Shown here: piece after piece, positions 57,421-64,000 of the stretch | Numbering within the stretch: the stretch's first letter is position 1 | Layout: each line of letters starts with the position of its first letter | DNA from: Macrobrachium rosenbergii | Lineage: Eukaryota > Arthropoda > Malacostraca > Decapoda > Palaemonidae | Reading direction: 5' to 3' | Length of the DNA: 64,000 nt | NCBI RefSeq assembly: GCF_040412425.1 | Contig: NC_089777.1 | Coordinates: 37,430,537-37,494,536 of the forward strand | Made by a program: the position numbers and the translations under genes | Notes under the pieces: generated by a model | The model's input: the letters and a program-made list of their open reading frames with translations, nothing else | Database searches by the model: none | What the model was told of the DNA's origin: nothing

Positions 57421-57904
57421 GGTCCGTTTTACGCGGCTGAAGTGGTGTTGGGGAAGGAAACGTAGAAAGCAATGTACTTTCTTCAATCTCTTTGCCTTGC
57501 CTAGGGTGTTGAGTTTTGGGGAGCTTGGGAGTATTATGTACTTGGAGTACCCTCCATTCTTTTGGTTTTATGGTTGGGTATTGGTGTTTTTAATTTGATT
57601 TTTGGTGGTTATGGTGACTATTTACTCTGGTTATTTCATTTGGTACTGCGCCCTGGGCAGGGGCATCTTGTTGTACTTTGCTAGCCATCGGAATTTAGTC
57701 CATCACTACAAAGCACCCACTGTAGTAGTAGGGCCTCAAGGCTTTACTGCCTCGCCTCTACTGGATGAGTGCCAACCAAAGGCAGTATCTTATTGTAGCA
57801 GCTCTCTTATCAGGAAAGGTTCAACAACATTGATTCAATGTTAGCAAATTTCTACTCTCAAACTCATTACTGTTAATAATGTTTTGGGGTAGATATGTCC
57901 AACA

Positions 57905-58020
57905 TTCCCACCTCCATTCAATGTGGGAATCAGCTATGTAATTACTGGGTAAGTTACTTTATATAAAAATGACATTTTTATAATAAAATAGTTTTATATA
58001 TACTTACCAGTAATTACATA
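57905..58020 (+). repeat. DIRS-3 hairpin and internal complementary region
   Basis: TTCCCAC/GTGGGAA hairpin at 57905-57929, then GGGTAAGTTACTTTATATAA and ATGACATTTTTATAATAAAA, complementary to the joined right and left ends of the DIRS-1/DIRS-3 family. Confidence 0.85.
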
Positions 58021-58058
58021 ATCTGAGCCCACCTGCCTCCCCTCACTTGGACATAAGG

Positions 58059-58219
58059 GCAGAAACAAATTGAAGCTCTTTGCTATGTTGTACCTTCTCT
58101 TACACCTGAAAGTGGGCGTGGCATGTCGCCATAACTATAACAAACTAGCCGACCCACAATTTCAAAATTTTGAGCTGCTGGTTAAAAGAAACTAATAGCT
58201 ATGTAATTACTGGGTAAGT
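58059..58219 (-). repeat. DIRS-3 right inverted terminal repeat
   Basis: Reverse complement of 55304-55458, followed by the terminus TATATAAAACTTTATTTTAT to 58257. Confidence 0.9.
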
Positions 58220-58257
58220 ATATATAAAACTTTATTTTATTATAAAAATGTCATTTT

Positions 58258-58479
58258 TAAATATAAAAGTGTTATTTTTTTTTATGGGTTTTATTTAATA
58301 TTCTTCATTTTTTACATTCATGTTTTAACACTGAATTTTACTAGTACAGTATGTTACCATTCACCTTTCCATTATCAGTCATCATTATCAGAGACTTACA
58401 TCATTATATTAATATATTTAAAATATCATATTTCATGGGTTCTGGTGCTTGCTCTTCAAGACCTAAATTTCATAATCAA
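58258..58479 (+). other. LINE Y 3'UTR, last part
   Basis: AT-rich, ending TTCATGGGTTCTGGTGCTTG, AAGACCTAAATTTCATAAT and TCAA repeats. The motif order resembles the LINE E and SINE-like tails (GGTCC-CAGTGCTTG...CCTAAAT). Confidence 0.55.
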
Positions 58480-58485
58480 TCAATT

Positions 58486-58878
58486 CAAACCTCCTCCTTA
58501 AACAGTGAATAAAATGAGAATTCGTACACACTTAAAATATTTATCAAAAAATTACTCGTATTACACCAGAACTCCATGGACAACATACAGTAGAGCATAT
58601 AAGTCGAAAAGGTCCACATTACGCAATGTACACAGATGGATCTAAATCAGAACAGAGAGTGGGATGTGCTGCAGTATCCTAAGACAAAACTTATCAATCC
58701 TCTCTACCTAATAATGCTTCAATATTCACAGCAGAGCTGTGCTTACATGCTGCGGCCATAAAATTAAAGAAACATCACTCTATAATTTTGTGATTTTTAG
58801 TGACTCAAGAAGCACTTATCAAGAAGCTGTTCAGTTACAAACCAACAAATAGTATTGTACAACAAATTACTAAGAGAT
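58486..58878 (+). pseudogene. LINE X, part 3: RNase H fragment
   Basis: Matches the X copy at 28225-28610: TGAATAAAATGAGAATTCGT, HYAMYTDGSKSEQRVGCA, SIFTAELCLHAAAI-like wording and FVIFSDSRSTYQEAV, with stops. It breaks off at about 58878. It appears to continue X part 2 (ending 26289), separated only by LINE Y. Confidence 0.7.
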
Positions 58879-59100
58879 TCAGAGCTGATGAAACATGGTT
58901 TTTCGGCAACAACTTTTCACCAAAGCATCGGATAAAGGTAGAAGGTAGCAAGTGTATATTTTATAACCCTACCTAATTTTTGTAAGTATTATATGGTACC
59001 TAAGTTCGATAGTTTTGAAATTTATAGAGTAAAATGAAGTCGCTGATGCCGGAACCGAGAAAATCAGAGACAAGAATCCTATAACAATTCCCCCTCGAGT
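58879..59100. other. Unassigned sequence between LINE X and LINE F
   Basis: A short open frame (RFRADETWFFGNNFSPKHRI, ending at TAA 58972-58974) has no recognised relatives here and no good splice acceptor. Host sequence or an unknown repeat. Confidence 0.3.
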
Positions 59101-59965
59101 AGGACGCCTTGACGAGGTGTGGGGCTAAGGGACCCTGGCCTTTGGGCCCAGGTCCTGATGAATCATCGTATGCAGTTTTTGGTTTAAATGGCGTGGACAT
59201 TTCCACATTCGCAAAATTTTACTGCTTAGGTGAGTCTGAGAAGGGATTGTTTTTTTGAAGGGGTTCGCATTCGAAGCTAATGTGGGAGTTGTGGTGGTTA
59301 AGTTGCCACCCGATATGGTTTGGACCTAAGAGATGGTGATGGGATTTTTCCCATTGCTGCCTTGAGGGCGGAACCATCTCTGGGGATCAGCCCATCGGAA
59401 TCCAGGGTGGGGGGGGCTGGTATTTGGAGGCAGGACTCCTGGCTTTTGTCCGGAAGCCCACCAGTACTGTTGGAGTGGGGAGTCAGCCCCCATTAGCAGG
59501 GGTAGAACTCCCAGCAGGCAGATTGGCTTATACCTGGGCCACTGCAAGCGTGTTGGTGCTATCCTGAAAGGGTAGGGTATGGGATTGGCTGTTGGGAGTC
59601 AACTCTCACTTGTGGCATTGGTGGAGAATGCAAATACCTGACTGATCCACGATACTTTCTTGATATAACCAAGCAGTTTTGGATGGGTGGATGAACCAGT
59701 TTGTGTGTGGTGGTCTGATGTGTGCATACTTGGTATCTTGGGGTCTCCTCGTGGGCTTAGTCAGTGTGTTGGGGTGGGGAAGCTGGGCAGTAGAAGCTGC
59801 CCAGTTTTTCCTTTTTGATGTGCCGATGGGGTCTGTGCGGGGCCTCTTGGTTGTCAGGTGTGCGCTTTTTGGACTTCTGCATGTGGACTGGTTTAAATTT
59901 ATGGATTTGGCTTTTCTCCCTCCCCTGGATCCGACAACTTAACGGCACTGGCAACGACTTCTGGC
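59101..59965 (+). other. LINE F 5'UTR
   Basis: Same leader as LINE E, including the AGGAC/GTCCT outer stem and the CTCACTTGTG...TTGGTGGAGAATGC block (about 59608). Confidence 0.65.
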
Positions 59966-61528
59966 ATGAACATGGATATGAGCTTGGCTGTTGGACAGAA
60001 CCAAACGCTGAGACACCGGGGTGTTAGTAAATCTGGTTGGTTTGATTCAAACAATATTCAAACAATATTATTGCACTAATGTCAGCTTGTCATTAGATTA
60101 TGAATGTTTATACAGTGTAGTAAAACAATTTGGCAAAGTGGAAAGAATTAGATTAATTATAGAAAAAGATAAGCAGTCATTTTCTGCTTTTGTTAAAGTT
60201 TCCTCTCCCTTGGAAGCTAGAGAGGCACAACAAAGACTCCATGGCCACATTTTGAATGACTCAGTTCTCAGCACAAAAGTGTTTTCAGTGAAAAACTTAA
60301 ATGATGACCCATTTGATTTTATTCCTAAGACTGAAGAACAATGATCAGCCCCATGTACCAGAGCTCTTCCTCCCCCTTTATGGCATATTGCTATCTACAA
60401 GGAGGGAGGGAAAAATTTAATAAAAGCTGCTGAATGCATTGAGAGCAAGGTTGGTCCCATTCCCATTGGAAATTTAAAATGCTGTGGAAAGAACCTTCTA
60501 ATAAAAGCTGGTAATGAGACTCCAGCAGTTCTGCTATCAAATTTTAAACCACCTGAAGGTGGAAATATTGAATGTATTTCATCTCACAGATTCTTTAACA
60601 CACTAAAGGGGTAGTTTACTCAAAAGACTTGCATGTTTTTAAAGAGGAGGAGATTCTCCATCGATGTCCTCCTTGTGTATCTCATGTTAAAAAACTGGAT
60701 GGGGATGCAGCTATCCTTTTAACCTTCTCCTCCAACTACCTACCTGATACCATCATTGTTGGCCATGAGAGGATGCAGGTTAAGAAATATAAAAGAAATC
60801 CTAAACAGTGTTGCAAATGCTTTGAATATGGCCACATTCAAAATTCTTGTGATAATAATAAAAGATGTCCTGTGTGCTCTGCAGAGCACAATAATTTTGA
60901 TGAGTGTGAAGCAGCCCGATACTGTTTCCTATGTAATGGTGAGCACCCTCCAGATACTAGGGCTTGCCCAAGATATAGATTTGAACAAGAAGTGTTGGGA
61001 GTGGCTGGTAACGAACTTGTCAGCATTAGCAAAGCAAAGCGGCCGGTAATGGGGGCAAACAAAAGTGCCAACTCTACCTATGCTTCTGCAATAAAACTTA
61101 TGAAAAATTCTAGCAATGTAAGGCCACCAATAACTGCATCTGATAGTAGATATTGTAAACCTGCTATTCCTCTGACTGTAAATAATGATGAAAATCTCCA
61201 AACTCGTCAGATACTTTCATTGGCAAGTGCTTTGGAGTCCAATACCAAAAATTGTACTTCCAAGAGCACAGAAAATTTATCTTCCAGAGTCAATACAAAA
61301 GCCACCTCTACGATACCTGCCAATTCATCTCCAAAAATATGTGTGCCAAAATCAACTACTAATTCAGGAAGATGTTCTAAAAATACTTCAAACAAAAATA
61401 AGTTAAAGGAACAACCCCAATTAGATAGCCCTAGTTCAGAGCCATCAATCGTCACAGCCACAAGCAAAAATAATAGCAAAGCTATAATTATAACTACCAA
61501 GAAGCACACAACAAGTACACCCAAATAA
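59966..61528 (+). pseudogene. LINE F ORF1: RRM-like domain and zinc knuckles
   Basis: ATG at 59966; a 14-base partial duplication (TTCAAACAATA) near 60045 shifts the frame. The 60021-60344 frame carries the whole RRM-like region (TNVSLSLDYECLYSVVKQFG; KQSFSAFVKVSSPLEAREA) without the stop seen in E. TGA at 60342, then other frames, then 60629-61528 (299 codons) with CCKCFEYGHIQNSC, CPVCSAEHNNFDEC and CFLCNGEHPPDTRAC followed by the Ser/Asn/Lys-rich tail. Confidence 0.75.
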
Positions 61529-61631
61529 TGATATAGCTTTACAATAAAAGCTTGGAATGGGTTCAGTGTTTTGGAAGAGATCTCTCCTCCTAGAAAGGTG
61601 GTTCCAAAAGTAGATTCAGAACAAAAACATC

Positions 61632-62750
61632 TTGAGTTCAGTTCAGTCTTGCCTCCCTAAAACAAATAGGATTAGTGATGCACAGAATCACAGTAGAAAT
61701 TCTGAACATCAGGATCATAATAAAGAATATGAAGATCAACCAAAGACCCTGAATTGCAATTCAGATGAAAAGGGATTAAGAAAACAATCTCTTATAAAGG
61801 AGAATTTCCAACTCCACCCTAGGAACAGTACTTCCCCTCCAAGGAGTGGGAAGTAGCACATTTTATCACCTTAGCATTCATGCTCGATATCCTTCAGTGG
61901 AACTGTAAAGGTCTCGGAGCCCGTACAGAAGACCTTAAAGTTTTAATGCATGAATTCAATCCAGGGATTATATGCCTACAGGAAACAGTGTTAGGCAACT
62001 CTCCTTATAATCCTGGACTAAATTATTCAATATTTAAATCATTTCCCCCAATTGGTGATTGTGTCCATGGAGGTGCTGCAATTATTATTAATAAATCTCT
62101 ACAGCACTCCACAATACAACTAAATACGACTCTACAAGCTGTTGCTATTTCAGTCATTTTGGAAGAGAGGATAACAATCTGCTCCTTGTACCCTCCATCA
62201 GACCTTGCTTTTAATATTGGAGATATTCGGTCCTTAATTGACCAATTTCCAGCTCCTTTGCTTCTCCTAGGTGATTTTAATGTCCACAACCCCTTTTGGG
62301 GAAGTCCATTTTTAGACAGTAAAGGGAAATTAATCGAAAACATTATTGACAGGAATGATGTTACCCTATATAATAATGGATCAATGACCTTCCACAACAT
62401 TAATGATAATCATTTCTATGCACTGGACCTTAGTATTTCTTCAGCAAGTATCCACCTTGATTTCAATTGATATGTTAATGAAGATTTAAATGGAAGTGAT
62501 CACTACCCGATCCATTTGAAATATGCTCTGAATGCTCCATCTGAAGTTTTACCTAAGTGGAAGGTAGAGGATGCAGACTAGGATAAATTCAGTAAGGGTG
62601 TCAATCTAGATAGGGAGTTTGAGTCCTTTCATTCTCATCTAGATGCATATGATTACTTTATTGGATCTACTTTGAAGAGTGCTGAAGGCTCGATTCCAAA
62701 AACAAAAGGCAAACCTCGTAGACCTGCAGTTCCTTGGTGGAATGAGACGT
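61632..62750 (+). pseudogene. LINE F endonuclease
   Basis: 61632-61856 is the ORF1 tail end; 61880-62470 opens with MLDILQWNCKGLGARTEDLK, then CLQETVLGNS, LLLGDFNVHNPFWGS. The Trp codons of E at the positions of 62468 and 62578 are TGA and TAG here. GSDHYPIHLKY follows the first stop in the same frame. PRRPAVPWWNET ends the domain at about 62740. Confidence 0.8.
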
Positions 62751-64000
62751 GGTATTCTGAGGAAAGTGACCAGGAAGTGCTACAGACATTACAAAACTAG
62801 TGGCTTCCCTCAGTCTAAATTAATCTACAAACCTGCTTTACCATATTAATGGAATGAACTCCAAGACCCCACAGAGAGTGATGTGGCACAAAATAAGGAA
62901 ATTGAGTGAAAAATTTGTCACCATTACCCTCATTAAAAATAAATGACACTCAAATCACAGAGCCCACTGAAGTTGCCAATGAGCTAGGAAAACACTTTTC
63001 TAAAGTTTCCAGCCCTAACAAGTATTCTTCAGAATTTCAAAGATTAGGAATTCTGAAATGACTCTGAAATGTGATTCAGGAAAATCTGAACCATAAAACT
63101 GCAAATTTTCCCTAAGAGAATTTTGTGAGGCACTCTTCTCAAGTGAATCCACAGCTCCAGGTGAGGATACAATTGTAAATGAAATGCTTAAACACCTCCC
63201 AGATGATGGCAAAAAATATTTACTCAAGATTATAAACAAAATATGGGAAACAGGAATCTTACCCAAGGACTGGAAAATATCCATAACTGTTCCTATTAAA
63301 AAGCCTAATAAAGATGCTTCCCAAGCCGCCAGCTATAAACCAATAGCTCTTACCAGCTGTGTGTGAAAGCTGATGGGGAAAATGATAAATACCAGACTAG
63401 TTTGGCACCTGAGAACCAAAGGATTAATATTGCCATTTCAATTTGGTTTCAGGAAAAACTGCTCCACCCTTGATCCCTTGCTGAGGCTGACCAGCCAAAT
63501 CCAGCAAGGATTCACCAAACAATGTCAGACCATCGGCATATTTTTTTACTTTGAGAAAGCATATGACACTACCTGGAGAATTGGCATCATGAAACAATTG
63601 CACAAGATGGGCATATGTGGAAGAATGATCAGGTTTATATATTCCTTTTTAACAGACAGATTTTTTAAGGTAGGAAACTCCCTCTCCCAACCTTTTATGC
63701 AGGAGGAAGGAGTTCCCCAAGGAAGCATTTTAAGTGTAACACTTTTCAGTGGCAATAGATTGTGTGGTTGAAAAAAAAATGCTCGCTTTTTGTCGACAAC
63801 CTTGCAATATACTGCACAGGATATAATTCCTTGTCTGTATATAAACATTTGCAAAGGTCTATTCATGCTATTACTAAGTGGGCTGATGAGAATGGTTTTA
63901 AATTCTCTTCTTCCAAAACAGTTGCAGTAAGATTTACCAGGTGCCGGCATGTGGAAGAGTTCCCACACGTAGTCTAAAAGGGTCTATCTTCATTGTGAAA
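62751..64000 (+). pseudogene. LINE F reverse transcriptase, partial, active site changed
   Basis: WETGILPKDWKISITVP (63184-63366), FQFGFRKNCSTLDPLLRL and GIFFYFEKAYDTTW (motif A with the aspartate replaced by Tyr, 63373-63771), GVPQGSILSVTLFS. The catalytic box at 63789-63800 reads F-V-D-N. A 50-base segment present in E (34787-34836) is missing at 62835. The window ends in the thumb region. Confidence 0.8.

Larger units (their letters stand above)
55293..58257 (+). mobile_element. DIRS-3: internally deleted DIRS element (3.0 kb)
   Basis: Same family as DIRS-1 by terminal repeat wording and by termini TTATATAAGTAACTTACC and ATAAAAATGTCATTTT. Keeps both inverted repeats and an internal complementary region. 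A deletion at about 56105 joins gag directly to RNase H, removing all of RT; another at about 56590 removes the start of the recombinase. It could only have moved, if it moved in this form, with enzymes from elsewhere. Confidence 0.88.
26296..58479 (+). mobile_element. LINE Y, shell of a nested stack (pieces 26296-28085, 29491-31076, 37742-38631, 53419-55292, 58258-58479)
   Basis: The pieces, read in order, make one LINE: 5'UTR, ORF1 with an RRM-like segment and zinc knuckles, endonuclease, RT, RNase H and 3'UTR. The frame of one piece is taken up by the next across each insertion. TCAATT occurs at both edges (26290-26295 and 58480-58485), a likely target duplication, though the 3' tail itself has TCAA units that blur it. 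Across the whole, LINE X reading continues from 26289 to 58486. Confidence 0.7.
59101..64000 (+). mobile_element. LINE F, relative of LINE E, running off the window
   Basis: Starts at AGGACGCCTTGACGAGGTG and parallels LINE E in 5'UTR, ORF1, endonuclease and RT, with most bases identical. It ends in the RT at the window edge. Stops, frameshifts and one 50-base deletion make it non-functional. Confidence 0.88.

Noticed and set aside
58879..58974. Possible host exon RFRADETWFFGNNFSPKHRI
   Set aside because: Weak acceptor context, directly adjoining a truncated LINE; no family recognised.
59150..59190. Hammerhead-like CTGATGA after the outer stem in the LINE F leader (CTGACGA in E)
   Set aside because: No stem II and no GAAA follow, so the hammerhead core is incomplete.

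Overview
The window looks like an arthropod nuclear genome, most likely a decapod crustacean. This is inferred from repeat content, not from a host gene: three DIRS tyrosine-recombinase retrotransposons with inverted termini, I/Jockey-type LINEs with apurinic endonuclease and RNase H, a short interspersed repeat sharing its 3' tail with those LINEs, Tigger-like TA-flanked elements, and long (TA)n and (GA)n tracts. There is no bacterial-style gene organisation and no complete host gene.

Region by region. 1-18,530 is AT-rich host sequence with small repeats: a pogo/Tigger-like MITE (915-1262), a foldback (4833-5074), three SINE-like copies, an antisense Penelope-like RT scrap (about 8.7-8.9 kb), a MITE with a 10-bp duplication (9959-10159), a candidate 3'-terminal exon (10916-10988), a (TA)n tract, a candidate first exon with a mitochondrial-type leader (14801-14861), and a striking GC-rich hairpin (15253-15628).

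18,535-58,878 reads as one nested stack of retroelements. The outer shell is a LINE here called X, in pieces at 18.5-19.0, 25.9-26.3 and 58.5-58.9 kb. DIRS-1 (18990-25920) sits in the X reverse transcriptase and itself carries a Tigger-type element (25014-25881). LINE Y (26296-58479) sits further along X. Y contains a 5'-truncated X copy (28086-29490), a 6.7-kb Y-related LINE 'E' with a 9-bp duplication (31077-37741), DIRS-2 (38632-53418) and an internally deleted DIRS-3 (55293-58257). The right end of DIRS-2 carries a Ty3/Gypsy-type LTR element (45135-53382). 59,100 to the window end is LINE 'F', a close relative of E.

The most unusual piece is the Gypsy-type element. It has a tRNA-Lys-type primer binding site, five CCHC knuckles, a normal protease before RT, and between RNase H and integrase a module not expected in Gypsy pol: a segment weakly resembling an OTU cysteine protease, followed by a second retropepsin-like domain with its own Asp-Thr-Gly. 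Every coding region described in the transposable elements is broken by stops or frameshifts, so they are annotated as pseudogenes. DIRS-2 and the Gypsy element are the least decayed. All boundaries come from reading flanking and terminal repeats by eye; no alignment or database search was run.
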